Source: DATBQN01 sp963755825
GTDB taxonomy: Bacteria; Acidobacteriota; Thermoanaerobaculia; Multivoradales; UBA5704
DNA length: 64,000 nucleotides
Direction of reading: 5' to 3'
NCBI GenBank assembly: GCA_963755825.1
Contig: CAVWLA010000003.1
Coordinates: forward strand, 1,860,001-1,924,000
The notes below the pieces were generated by a model. The model worked only from the letters and a program-made list of their open reading frames with translations, was not told the origin of the DNA and did no database searches. Positions 36,762 through 47,410 of this stretch are shown here, one piece after another. The position numbers and the translations under genes are program-made. The number at the start of each line of letters is the position of its first letter. Position 1 is the first letter of the stretch.

Positions 36762-37781
36762 CTACCGCCCGCCGGGGGCGCTCTCGGCTGGCGCCGTCAC
36801 GATCTCCAAGCTCCGCTCCGAGGCGATCTCGGCTGCACCCTTCCGATAGAGCCGCAGCCAGTAGAGCCCATCGGGGACGATCTCGCGGCTGACGGCGACC
36901 AGGGGATTGGAGCTGCGGTCGGGCTTGAACGGCCTGCCGGTCCAGAGCACCCTCTCCTTGTCACCGGCGAGCTCCACGAGCTCCAGATGGTAGATGCCCT
37001 CGTCCGAGAGGCCTTCGCCGAGATCGGCGATGAGCCCGAGCAGCGTGGCGCCCGCCGGCACGTTGACGCGGATCGGCGGCAACAGGCCGCGGTGAACGCT
37101 CAGGTCGATCTGGCTGACCTGCGGACCGAAGCTCGGCTTGCTAAGTCGCTCGATTTCGCGCCGCAATAGGACGGTGTTCCAGCCGAGCCCGAGCGCCACG
37201 GCGAGGAGAGCGGCGGCGGCCAGGCGCTCGAAGGAGAACCGGCGGGCCGGCCGGGCCCGCGCGGCCGGCGGCTTGCGGAGGTTCGAGGGGCGCGCCGCGA
37301 CGGCGGCGCGGAGCGCCTCGGCGGCGGGGGCGACCACCTCGGCGATCCACTCGATGTACTCGGGATCGCGGTCGGTCTCGACGCCGAGCGGCGAGCTGCC
37401 GGCGATCCCGCGGTCGCTCTCGATCTCGGCCAGGCGGCGCTCGGCGAGCGCGCGGTCGGTGGGGTCGAGCGCGCCGCTCCGCAGGCGGAGGTCGAGGAGA
37501 TCTTCGGGCAGCCAGACGGCGTGGGCGCAGCGCAGGTTGAGCGGCCCGGCGGCGGCGCGGGCGGGCACCCGCACGTCGGCGCTGCCGGTCGCCGGGTGGG
37601 TGTCGGCCGGCACGGCGCGGAGACGGGCGGGATCCCGCGCGTCCCGCGCCACGATCGCCCACTCGACGGCATAGTCGGCGGTCTCGCGGAGGACGAAGAG
37701 GTCGCCGGGGGCGACGGCCGGCGGCGCCTGCGCAGCTGGCCGCTGATCCTCCGGTCGATTCGGCGGCCGCTCGATGCTCAC
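36762..37781 (-). CDS. Single-pass membrane protein of unknown function
   Basis: A 339-residue protein. A Pro-rich N-terminus is followed by a cytoplasmic domain of about 150 residues (GDLFVLRETADYAVEWAIVARD, then LNLRCAHAVWLPEDLLDL). One membrane helix follows (about residues 196-214, LAAAALLAVALGLGWN), then a C-terminal exported beta-rich domain (VNVPAGATLLGLIADLG, YHLELVEL, PDGLYWLRLYRKG). The layout is that of a membrane-anchored sensor or anti-sigma-like partner, but no family is recognised. The GTG start overlaps the stop of the preceding HTH-like gene (GTGA), implying a functional pair. Confidence 0.6.
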   Translation of the reverse strand: MSIERPPNRPEDQRPAAQAPPAVAPGDLFVLRETADYAVEWAIVARDARDPARLRAVPADTHPATGSADVRVPARAAAGPLNLRCAHAVWLPEDLLDLRLRSGALDPTDRALAERRLAEIESDRGIAGSSPLGVETDRDPEYIEWIAEVVAPAAEALRAAVAARPSNLRKPPAARARPARRFSFERLAAAALLAVALGLGWNTVLLRREIERLSKPSFGPQVSQIDLSVHRGLLPPIRVNVPAGATLLGLIADLGEGLSDEGIYHLELVELAGDKERVLWTGRPFKPDRSSNPLVAVSREIVPDGLYWLRLYRKGAAEIASERSLEIVTAPAESAPGGR

Positions 37782-38962
37782 AGGGCGCCCTCCAGGGAGC
37801 CGCGAAGGCCGGCGGCTCCGCCGTTCGACCGGCAGCGCTCGACGATGCCGCCGAGGATGCCGAAGAGCCTCGGCAGCTGCTCGCGCGGGATGAGCAGCTC
37901 CTCGGCGAGGGCGCGGTCCGACGGCCGTCCCGGCCGCCGGCGCCGCTTGACGCCCGCGGCCGCCGGTGCTCCGGCGGCGGCGGGCTCCGGCTCGCCGGCA
38001 CCCTCGCTCTGCACGCGCAGGAACTGCCAGAGCGTCGAGAGGTAGCCGCGCGTCGTCTCCGGGACCTCGATGCTCTGCAGCGCCAGGAGGACGCAGGCGA
38101 CGAGGGCGCGGAAGCTCTCCCGCTCCTCGTAGCTGTCGGCCGGCGGCGGCAGCCATGCCTGGCGCGCGGCGCCCTCCACCTCCTCCAGCTCGACGTGCGG
38201 CTCGGCCTGGAGGATCGCCGCCCAGCGCTCGCGAACGTCGTCCTTGAAGGCGTCGACGAGGTCCTTGAAGCGGAAGACCTGCGGGCCTTGGCCGCGCCGC
38301 GCCGCCAGGCGCTCAGCGAGCTCCAGCGCGACCGCGTCCTGGCGCTCGCCGCGCGCCGTCACCAGCCGCGGCAGCAGCTCGTCGTCGACTCGCGAGGCCC
38401 AGGCGTAGAGGTCGGCGGGCGGCGCCAGCGACGGGTCGCTGGCGGCATCGAAGCCGAGCACCGTGTCGTTGCGGACCTTCGAATCGCCGTCGAGGATGGT
38501 GAGGACGCCGTCGGCGAGCGAGCGCTGCACCGCCGCCCAGACGACCTCGAAGACGCGGAAGCCGATGGGGTCGTGCGCCTTCTGGCGCTCGTAGAAGAAG
38601 TGCCGAATGTTCAGGAACACCAGGCCGTCGATGTTCGACTTGACGGTGAGCTGGGCGCGCAGGGCGCGCCGCCGGTCGACGAAGATGAAGGTATAGCACT
38701 CGCCGACCAGCTCGGCGAGCGGCCCGCCGCCGGGCCCGCCGTCGCCCCAGCTCTGCCAGCCGACGATGCCGAGATAGCGCGGCGAGCTCTCCCACAGGCC
38801 GCGGTGGCGGAGCTCGCTGCGCAGCGCCGCGCGGAGCGCCGAGAGGACCTCTTCCGTCTGCTCGAGGCCGACCTCGCCGGCGGCCTCGGCGCGCACGAAC
38901 TCGGTGAATAGACGCGATTGCGGCGACGGCGGCTCAGGTGGGCTCGGTCGATCGCTTCGCAT
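37778..38962 (-). CDS. Cytoplasmic protein of unknown function with possible C-terminal HTH
   Basis: A 394-residue soluble protein, unrecognised. Notable blocks are an N-terminal EEVLSALRAALRSELRHRG helix, YLGIVGWQSWGDG, CYTFIFVDRRRALRAQL, HFFYERQKAHDPIGFRVFEVVWAAV and VFRFKDLVDAFKDDVRERW. After a Pro/Ala linker and a basic patch (KRRRRPGRP), the last 55 residues read as a compact helical unit, SDRALAEELLIPREQLPRLFGIL, similar in rhythm to sigma-region-4 or HTH modules. It is coupled by GTGA to the membrane protein. A sigma-like or DNA-binding role is a guess from the basic patch and helix pattern. Confidence 0.55.
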   Translation of the reverse strand: MRSDRPSPPEPPSPQSRLFTEFVRAEAAGEVGLEQTEEVLSALRAALRSELRHRGLWESSPRYLGIVGWQSWGDGGPGGGPLAELVGECYTFIFVDRRRALRAQLTVKSNIDGLVFLNIRHFFYERQKAHDPIGFRVFEVVWAAVQRSLADGVLTILDGDSKVRNDTVLGFDAASDPSLAPPADLYAWASRVDDELLPRLVTARGERQDAVALELAERLAARRGQGPQVFRFKDLVDAFKDDVRERWAAILQAEPHVELEEVEGAARQAWLPPPADSYEERESFRALVACVLLALQSIEVPETTRGYLSTLWQFLRVQSEGAGEPEPAAAGAPAAAGVKRRRRPGRPSDRALAEELLIPREQLPRLFGILGGIVERCRSNGGAAGLRGSLEGAL

Positions 38963-39092
38963 CGCTTGGCGGGACGTTCGCTCCGCACAAAGATGCGATC
39001 AGTTTAACACCCGCCTGCGATCGATCCGCGATTGGTCCCTTCATTCGCTGAATCTCGCGTCAAAGACAGGGGCTCGCCGCGGCCCCCGAACG

Positions 39093-39127
39093 AAAAAGGG
39101 CCCGGCCGCCTGACCGCGGCCGGGCCC
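39093..39127 (-). terminator. Rho-independent terminator on the minus strand
   Basis: A perfect 12-bp stem (GGGCCCGGCCGC/GCGGCCGGGCCC, 39098-39109 with 39116-39127) has a 6-base loop. On the minus strand it is followed by five T residues (39097-39093). It lies 24 bases after the stop of the secreted-protein gene 39151-39855 and separates it from the HTH-like/membrane pair. Confidence 0.85.
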
Positions 39128-39150
39128 GAAAGAGAAACGAACGGTGCGGG

Positions 39151-39855
39151 CTAGTTGCAGGTCCCCTGATCGGCCGTCATCTGATAGCTGCCGGTCAACT
39201 GATCATCGCCCTGGATGACGAAGGAGTACTCGCCGGCTGAGAGCGAGGTGCTCAGCCGGCTCTCCTCGTCGTCGGACGCCACCAGCTCGTCCTCGCCATC
39301 GTAGAAGGCGCCCACCAGGCTGACGTCACCGCCGCTCGAGATCGTGCCGTCGACGTTGGTCTCGAAGTCGAAGGTGAGGCTGGCGGTGGTGGTCGCCTGG
39401 ACCAGCGCATGCCGGCCCGGGGGCTGCTTGTGCGCCGGGCCGGTGGGACGATTGGCGGCGGCCTCCGTCTCGCCGCCGAGGAAATGGAACTGCAGGCGGT
39501 AGGGACCGTCGGTGCCTTCGGACGGCGTCAGCTCGAGGCAGTAATCGACCGGCGCCAGCACGGTGTCCTTCCCGGTCACCGGCCGAGCACCGGTCGGCTG
39601 CGGCTGTTTCGGCAGATAGACGGAGCTCTCCTCGTCGTCCGCCGGCGCCACCTGCAGGTCCGAGCCAGCCGGACCGACGGCGAGCGCGCTCGGCTGTGCC
39701 GCCCGGATGCGCACGACGTCGCTCCCCCATTCCTGCGTGGAAGCGGCCTTGCCGGGCCGCGTCGCGGCCCCTGCACCGGCGGCGAAGCCGATGGAAAGAA
39801 CGATGGCGGCGCCGGCGAGGACGGACTTCCGGAACGAATTGCTCTGAATCGACAT
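39151..39855 (-). CDS. Secreted hypothetical protein, pre-peptidase-like beta domain
   Basis: A 234-residue exported protein with a signal peptide (about residues 10-30, ending near AGAGAA). The mature part has two Asp/Glu-Glu-Ser patches (PADDEESSVYLPK and VASDDEESRLS) and a C-terminal beta-sandwich, TFDFETNVDGTISSGGDVSLVGAFY to YSFVIQGDDQLTGSYQM, resembling the pre-peptidase C-terminal or bacterial Ig-like fold. Function is unknown. It has its own terminator and a 233-base upstream region, so it is probably a single-gene unit between the kinase gene and the HTH-like pair. The ribosome site GGGAGAAG supports the ATG. Confidence 0.65.
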   Translation of the reverse strand: MSIQSNSFRKSVLAGAAIVLSIGFAAGAGAATRPGKAASTQEWGSDVVRIRAAQPSALAVGPAGSDLQVAPADDEESSVYLPKQPQPTGARPVTGKDTVLAPVDYCLELTPSEGTDGPYRLQFHFLGGETEAAANRPTGPAHKQPPGRHALVQATTTASLTFDFETNVDGTISSGGDVSLVGAFYDGEDELVASDDEESRLSTSLSAGEYSFVIQGDDQLTGSYQMTADQGTCN

Positions 39856-39867
39856 AACTTCTCCCTC

Positions 39868-39882
39868 AGACCCAATGGGTCT
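39868..39882. promoter_or_regulatory. 7-1-7 palindrome in the leader of the secreted-protein gene
   Basis: AGACCCA-A-TGGGTCT is a perfect dyad immediately upstream of the ribosome site of gene 39151-39855. It could be an operator in a Fur/GntR-like spacing or an RNA hairpin that hides the ribosome site. No promoter hexamers are convincing nearby. A second short dyad, AAGGAA-TT-TTCCTT, lies at about 39964-39977. Confidence 0.35.
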
Positions 39883-40088
39883 CGTTGCGAACCGTTTTTT
39901 GCGGGTCTGGGGATCCCCGTACTCGAAAGGCGTTCCGCGTCGCCTCTCGAAAGGGGTGTAACGAAGGAATTTTCCTTGTGGCGGAAGGCGGGCCACGGCG
40001 CGCGCGGACACGCCGCGGCAGACCGGCGAAGCGCGGTGGAAAAGCGCCCGGGCGGGCGCCCGAGCGGAAGGCTAGTTAGAGCGGAGGG

Positions 40089-42449
<2,361 letters not shown>

Positions 42450-42555
42450 GGTTCCCTCGGGTGCCAGAACGGATGGCGAAACCAGCGGCGAACGGGCGGA
42501 CGACCGAGCCGCCCTCTCCTTCGACGCGAGGAAGGCGGGCGGCGAGGCTCCCCGG

Positions 42556-43131
42556 CTATTTGCGGTTCATCTCGCGATAGAGCCAGATCCTCGCCGTCTG
42601 CCAGTCGCGCTTGACCGAGGTGAGGGAGATGCCCAGCACCTCGGCGATCTCCTCGTTGGTGAGGCCGAGGAAGAAGCGCAGCTCGACGACCTTGGCCTGC
42701 CGCTCGTCGAAGGCGGCGAGCCGCGACAGCGCCTCGTCGAGCGCCACGACGTCGACGACGCTCTGCTCCGGCGCGATCATCGCCTCGTCGAGCGGCAGGT
42801 TGGGCAGCCCCTTGCCGCGTTTCGCCGTGTTGCGGCCCTTCGCATGATCGACCAGGATGCGCCGCATCAGCATGCCGGCGAAGGCGAAGAACTGCCGGCG
42901 GTTCTCCCAGTGCACGCTGCGCTGGCCGCAGAGCCGCAGGTAGACCTCGCTGACCAGCGCCGTGGGCTGCAGCGTGTGGTCCGCCGCCTCCATCTGGAAC
43001 TGCCGGCGGGCGATCATGCGCAGATCGTCGAAGACGACCGGCATGAGGTCCTCGAGGGCCGCGGCGTCGCCCTGGCTCCACTCCTTGAGAAGCCGGGTGA
43101 CCTCTCTCTCACTGGGAGGCATTCCGTGCAT
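42556..43131 (-). CDS. ECF-family RNA polymerase sigma factor (TIGR02999-like)
   Basis: A 191-residue ECF sigma factor. Region 2 includes LVSEVYLRLCGQ, RRQFFAFAGMLMRRILVDHAKGR, typical of the subfamily linked to Ser/Thr kinases in Acidobacteria and Planctomycetes. Region 4 has VVELRFFLGLTNEEIAEVLGISLTSVKRDWQTARIWL, a good HTH. No anti-sigma gene is adjacent; instead a kinase gene follows after 106 bases on the same strand. In Vibrio, ECF43-type sigmas are switched on by kinase phosphorylation; the same logic is proposed here. An alternative start is the ATG at 43122. Confidence 0.9.
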   Translation of the reverse strand: MHGMPPSEREVTRLLKEWSQGDAAALEDLMPVVFDDLRMIARRQFQMEAADHTLQPTALVSEVYLRLCGQRSVHWENRRQFFAFAGMLMRRILVDHAKGRNTAKRGKGLPNLPLDEAMIAPEQSVVDVVALDEALSRLAAFDERQAKVVELRFFLGLTNEEIAEVLGISLTSVKRDWQTARIWLYREMNRK

Positions 43132-43240
43132 TCTAACCCGCTCGGAGGGAGGCCGAAGCGGACCGTTCGGCCCGGGCCGCGGGCCGCCGGCGGGCAGTCG
43201 AAAGCCTGCGGGGAGGGCTGCCGGAAGGCGAGCCGGAGAG

Positions 43241-44602
43241 CTACCGGGAGGCCGCGGACGCGAGCCCGGAGGCCCGCACCGAGAGCACCGGCGGCAGCCG
43301 CTCGGTCGCCTGCGCCCAGGTCTCGCCGCCGTCGCCGGAGGCGAAGAGCTCGCCGGACTCGGCGCCGAAGTAGAGGCCGAGCGGGCTGCCGCCGTCGTGA
43401 CCGAAGGCCTGGCGGAGGATGGTGAGATAGGCGCCGCCCTGCGGCAGGCCGGCGGCGAGCGGGCGCCAGGAGGCGCCGCGGTCGTCCGTCGCGTAGACCC
43501 GCAGGCGCCCCTCGGGCGTCACCCGGTCGCTGTCCGCCTGCAGCGGGATGACGAAGGCCCGCGCCGGGTCGCGCGGATCGATCGCCAGGGGGAAGCCGAA
43601 GTCCGAAGGCAGGCCGCGCGCGATGTCGATCCAGCTCTCGCCGGCGTCGTCCGAGCGATAGACGCCGCCGTGGAACTGCATGTAGAGCGTCGTCGGCTCG
43701 AGCGGCGGCCGGCGCAGCGAGTGGACGCAGAACGCCGTGGTCGTGGCGCGCGCCTCCTCCGGCACGTAGCGCGGCACCAGCCCCTGGACGCTCCGCCGCC
43801 AGCTCAGGCCGCCGTCGTCGGTCAGCCAGACGCCGGCGGAGGAGATGCCGATCGCCAGCCGCTCCGGCTCGCCCGGCCAGGGGCAGATCGAGTGCAGGCA
43901 GAGGCCGCCGAAGCCGGGCTGCCAGCCGGGGCGCGCCGGGTGATCCCAGAGCGCGCGGTTGAGCTCCCAAGTGTGGCCGCCGTCGACGCTCTTGAAGAGC
44001 GCCGCCGGCGCGACGCCCGCCCACAGCACCCCCGGCTCGGCGCCGGGCTCGACGACCCAGATGCGCTCCACCGCGGCGCCGGCGTCGGTCGGGAAGGCGA
44101 GGCCGCGGCACCGCTCCCACTCCTCCTCGGGGAGGGTGGGATCGTCCGCGGCGAAGAGGTGCGGGCCGTAGTGGCCGTGCGTCACCGATGCGAAGACGCG
44201 GCCCGAGCACGGGTCGCGCACGGCGAACTCGACCGGCTGGCCGGGGAAGACGCGGGCGGCGAGCCGCAGGCGGCCGCCGGCAGGGCCGCGCAGCACGAAG
44301 AGCCCCTTGCGGGTGCCGGCGAGCACCTCGACCTCGCGCCCGCTGCCGCCCGAGATCGCCGGCACCACCTGGAGGACTGCAGACGGTCCCACCGGCTGCC
44401 CCGCCGCCGCCCGCTCGCCGTCGACGAAGACGGCGACGTGCGGCCGCAGCTCGCCGCGCTCGTCGAGCACCCACCCGGAGAGCCCCGGCCGCGCCGCCAC
44501 CAGCCGCCGCAGCACCTCGACCACCGTGCCGCCGGAAACCTCGATCTCCCCGCGGTCTCCGGCCAGGCGCACGAGAGAGGAAGGGAGCTGGACCTGTGCC
44601 AT
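43241..44602 (-). CDS. MoaD/ThiS-like domain fused to a BNR/sialidase-type beta-propeller
   Basis: A 453-residue fusion. Residues 1-86 read as a MoaD/ThiS ubiquitin-like domain (MAQVQLPSSLVRLAG, GGTVVEVLRRLVAARPGLSGWVLDE, LRPHVAVFVDG, VLQVVPAISGG) and end in the Gly-Gly (85-86) that is normally the sulfur-carrier C-terminus. Here the chain continues into a beta-propeller with repeated BNR-type Asp boxes (KSVDGGHTW, TDDGGLSW, SDDAGESW, TDDRGASW, SGDGGETW). No signal peptide, so it is cytoplasmic. The role is unknown; proteolysis after GG could free a carrier. ATG 44602 is chosen because it places the MoaD fold at the N-terminus. Confidence 0.82.
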   Translation of the reverse strand: MAQVQLPSSLVRLAGDRGEIEVSGGTVVEVLRRLVAARPGLSGWVLDERGELRPHVAVFVDGERAAAGQPVGPSAVLQVVPAISGGSGREVEVLAGTRKGLFVLRGPAGGRLRLAARVFPGQPVEFAVRDPCSGRVFASVTHGHYGPHLFAADDPTLPEEEWERCRGLAFPTDAGAAVERIWVVEPGAEPGVLWAGVAPAALFKSVDGGHTWELNRALWDHPARPGWQPGFGGLCLHSICPWPGEPERLAIGISSAGVWLTDDGGLSWRRSVQGLVPRYVPEEARATTTAFCVHSLRRPPLEPTTLYMQFHGGVYRSDDAGESWIDIARGLPSDFGFPLAIDPRDPARAFVIPLQADSDRVTPEGRLRVYATDDRGASWRPLAAGLPQGGAYLTILRQAFGHDGGSPLGLYFGAESGELFASGDGGETWAQATERLPPVLSVRASGLASAASR

Positions 44603-44689
44603 GCGGCGATATTTATCACGGCCGGGCGAGCGGCGGGAGGGGAGGAGGCCGGCTCGGCGAGGTGCGACCCGGATCGAGAAGAGAGAGCG

Positions 44690-44719
44690 TTGATCTCGCA
44701 ACTTGAGTTACCGTACAAT
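44690..44719 (+). promoter_or_regulatory. Sigma70-type promoter for the secreted Cys-rich gene
   Basis: TTGATC (44690-44695) and TACAAT (44714-44719) are separated by 18 bases, in a locally AT-rich stretch. TTGAGT (44703) is an alternative but is too close to the -10. The gene start at 44749 follows 29 bases later with a GGAGGAGG ribosome site. Confidence 0.6.
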
Positions 44720-44748
44720 TACTGAAAGTTGCGGAGGAGGCGAAAGCG

Positions 44749-45087
44749 ATGAAGCTGACCTGGCGAGCCGTACTGGTGTCCACCGTCACCGTTCTCTTGG
44801 CCTATTCGTTCGGAGCGAGAGACGCTGCTGCAGGCCTCTGCAGCGCGCAATGTGTCTTCGACGCCGAATCTCAGCAGACTTCCTGTGCCTTTGGCATGTT
44901 CGCCGAGAATCTCTGCGTCGCCTCCGGTGGCGGCGAGTGCGCTGAATTCGTTTGTCCTATTCGATCTCTAGCTTCGCTGGAAGGTGCGGGAAACGCTCAC
45001 TCGAGCCAGTGTCTGCTCACGGATAGGGCACCTGCCGCCACGGCGCCGCGAGCGGTGAGCGTCGTCAAGCTGCAATCCCGCACTTGA
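44749..45087 (+). CDS. Small secreted cysteine-containing protein
   Basis: A 112-residue protein with a signal peptide (about residues 5-28) and seven cysteines in the mature part, six of them within 40 residues (GLCSAQCVF, TSCAFGMF, NLCVASGGGECAEFVCP), which suggests disulfide bonds in the periplasm or outside. No family is recognised. It has its own promoter and a strong ribosome site, and its stop TGA overlaps the TTG start of the next gene (TTGA). Base composition is less GC-rich than the neighbouring housekeeping genes. Confidence 0.65.
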   Translation: MKLTWRAVLVSTVTVLLAYSFGARDAAAGLCSAQCVFDAESQQTSCAFGMFAENLCVASGGGECAEFVCPIRSLASLEGAGNAHSSQCLLTDRAPAATAPRAVSVVKLQSRT

Positions 45088-47381
45088 AGAGGCAGACCCA
45101 ACTCGGCAGGCTCGGCGCGCCGTTTCTCGGCGGGCTCCTGCTCCTCGGGGGAGCATCGGCCGCCGGGGCCGCTGCGCCGGCAGGAGTGATCCACCTGGTC
45201 GACGACCGCGGGCAGGTGATTCGTGCGCCGCTCGATGTCTGTTTCCAGCTCGACCTCGGCGTCTCCTGCAGCTCGGTGCGATCCGGCGAGGTGGCGCTAC
45301 CACCAGCAAGCTTTCAGAGCCTCCGCGTGGAAGGCGCGGACCACGGGCCGGTCCGCCGTGAGCGGGCTCGGCTGCAGACTCAGGCGGACGGCTCGCGCCG
45401 CCTCGTGGTGCCGCGCAAGGCGCTGCTGCGGCTGCGCGCCGGGAGTCCCGATGAACCGGCCGTGTCGCTCTACGATCCGGCGGACCCCAGCTTTCGCCAG
45501 CCGGTCTTCCACGGCGTCATGCGTCCTGAAGGGATCAAGATCCCCGCCGGCGACTTCGTGGCTTCGCTGACCGCGAAGGGTGACGCCCCCGATCTGCAGC
45601 GGCTGTCGGCGAGCCCGGCAGCGCAGATCGTCGTGACCTTCCACCGGCGGCCGGGCTGGTCGCTCGCTCTGCGCTGCGTCTCCGCCGCCGACGGCAAGCC
45701 CCAGGCGAACGCCCGAGCGACCCTGGAGGAGACCCCAGGCTACGGGCAGGCAGCACGGCGGCGAGGGGAAGTTGCCAGCGCGAGCGACGGGCTCGTCCTG
45801 TTTTCGGGGCTGACCAGCAGCCTGGCGAGCGCCTCCATCCGGCATCCCGGCTTCGCACCGGCCGAGGCGCGAGGTCTCGTCGCAACCCCGGGAACCTTCG
45901 CCTTTCGGGAGGTCGGCATGGTGGTGGCGAGCCGATTGACCGCGCGGGTGACGGTGAACGGGAAGGCGCTGACCGGCTCGGCCTGCCGCCTGCTCAGCCC
46001 CGACCGGGAAGCGGCCGGCAAGGGCGCCTCGCCGCTCGCGCTGCGCGATCAGGCGGCGGTCGGCCGGGACGGCATGTGCCGCTTCCAGGATCTGTCGCCG
46101 GGAATCTACGAGCTGCGCGTCCTGATCGCCGGAGGGCCGGCGCAGCTGAGCCGCTGGCTTTCGATCGCACCGGGAGAGGCGAAGGTCGAGGAGGTCGCCC
46201 TGGCGCCGGCTCACGTCCGCGGCGAGGTGCGCGTCGGGGACGATCCGGCGGCCGGCTACACCGTTCACAGCCTGGCCGTCGACGCCTACCGCCCGCAGGG
46301 GGTGCGTGCCGAGGATGCCGCCTCGGCGCAGGTCGATACGGAGGGTCGCTACGACCTCACCCTCTGGGAGCCCTCCTGGTACTCGTTCCGGGTCGTCTCG
46401 GACACCGGCGCGCCGACCGCCGGCCATCGAGAGCTGACGATCGCTACGGGTGACGTCGAGAGCCTCGACTTCCGCCTGCCGGACGGCACCATCCGTGGCG
46501 TCGTCCTCGACGAGGCGGGAAGACCGGTGGCCGACGCCCGTGTGGCGCTGCGTTGGAACGGCATCATCCCCCTCTCGACGGACGCGGCAGGCCGGTTCGA
46601 GGCGCGTGCCGCGGGTGCAGGCTCGGCCGAGCTGCAGGCGTTCAAGCCCCGCTACCGCCCCTCCGAGCCGCAGACGGTGGAGCTGATCCAGGAGGGCCAG
46701 CCGCCACCGGTGACTCTGGTCCTCCGCAGAACGAGCACGGTGACCGGTACCGTGGTGACCGCAGATGGAACGCCGGTGCCCGGCGCCTGGATCGCCAGCA
46801 CCAGCTTCGCACCGGCGAGCGGCATCGGGCTCTACCGCGACAGCCGCGCCGGCGGCGATGGTCGCTTCGAGGTCGAGGTGCCGGACGGTGCCGGGTCGGC
46901 GCCCTCACTCCTCTTCACCGCCGGTCCCGGTTGTCCGCTCTCGTGGTCGCTCGCCAGCCAGGGCGCCGCGGCGAGCGACACCGCGGATGCCGCCGTGATC
47001 GTGCCGTGCGCCGCGCAGCCCGCGGCGCTCGACCTGACGTTCGTCGACGAGCGCGGCAAGCCCCTGCCGGCTGCCGGCGTGGTCCTGCGGGCGAACGGCA
47101 CAGTCATCCCGCAGGCGGCTCTCGCGGCGCATCTGGCGCTCCTCGGCCTGCCGAGCTCCGCCGATGGCAGCGGACACCTCGTGCTGCCGTTCCTGACGCC
47201 GGGAGACTACGACCTCTTCCTCACCGCGCTCTCCTCCGAGAGCACGATCGCGGCGGGCTGGCCGCAGGGATTCCTGCAGCGCGTCACCCTGCCGGCCTCG
47301 ACGACGACCGAGCTCCAGATCACCTTCCGCCCGGGGAACCCGGACGAAACCCATATCGCGACGCCGCCGCCGCGGCCCTGA
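45084..47381 (+). CDS. Large secreted protein with carboxypeptidase-regulatory-like domains
   Basis: A 765-residue exported protein with a signal peptide (about residues 8-30). It has several CarboxypepD_reg-like beta-sandwich repeats, e.g. IRGVVLDEAGRPVADARVALRW, VTGTVVTADGTPVPGAWIAS and LTFVDERGKPLPAAGVVLR, interspersed with similar weaker units (VRGEVRVGDDPAAGYTV). Such domains form rigid surface stalks and often accompany TonB-dependent or adhesion proteins. The TTG start is deduced from the TTGA overlap with the upstream gene and the position of the signal peptide; no better start exists nearby. Function is unknown. Confidence 0.72.
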   Translation: MKRQTQLGRLGAPFLGGLLLLGGASAAGAAAPAGVIHLVDDRGQVIRAPLDVCFQLDLGVSCSSVRSGEVALPPASFQSLRVEGADHGPVRRERARLQTQADGSRRLVVPRKALLRLRAGSPDEPAVSLYDPADPSFRQPVFHGVMRPEGIKIPAGDFVASLTAKGDAPDLQRLSASPAAQIVVTFHRRPGWSLALRCVSAADGKPQANARATLEETPGYGQAARRRGEVASASDGLVLFSGLTSSLASASIRHPGFAPAEARGLVATPGTFAFREVGMVVASRLTARVTVNGKALTGSACRLLSPDREAAGKGASPLALRDQAAVGRDGMCRFQDLSPGIYELRVLIAGGPAQLSRWLSIAPGEAKVEEVALAPAHVRGEVRVGDDPAAGYTVHSLAVDAYRPQGVRAEDAASAQVDTEGRYDLTLWEPSWYSFRVVSDTGAPTAGHRELTIATGDVESLDFRLPDGTIRGVVLDEAGRPVADARVALRWNGIIPLSTDAAGRFEARAAGAGSAELQAFKPRYRPSEPQTVELIQEGQPPPVTLVLRRTSTVTGTVVTADGTPVPGAWIASTSFAPASGIGLYRDSRAGGDGRFEVEVPDGAGSAPSLLFTAGPGCPLSWSLASQGAAASDTADAAVIVPCAAQPAALDLTFVDERGKPLPAAGVVLRANGTVIPQAALAAHLALLGLPSSADGSGHLVLPFLTPGDYDLFLTALSSESTIAAGWPQGFLQRVTLPASTTTELQITFRPGNPDETHIATPPPRP

Positions 47382-47410
47382 GCGGTTGCCGCGGCAGGAT
47401 CGTCCGCGGG

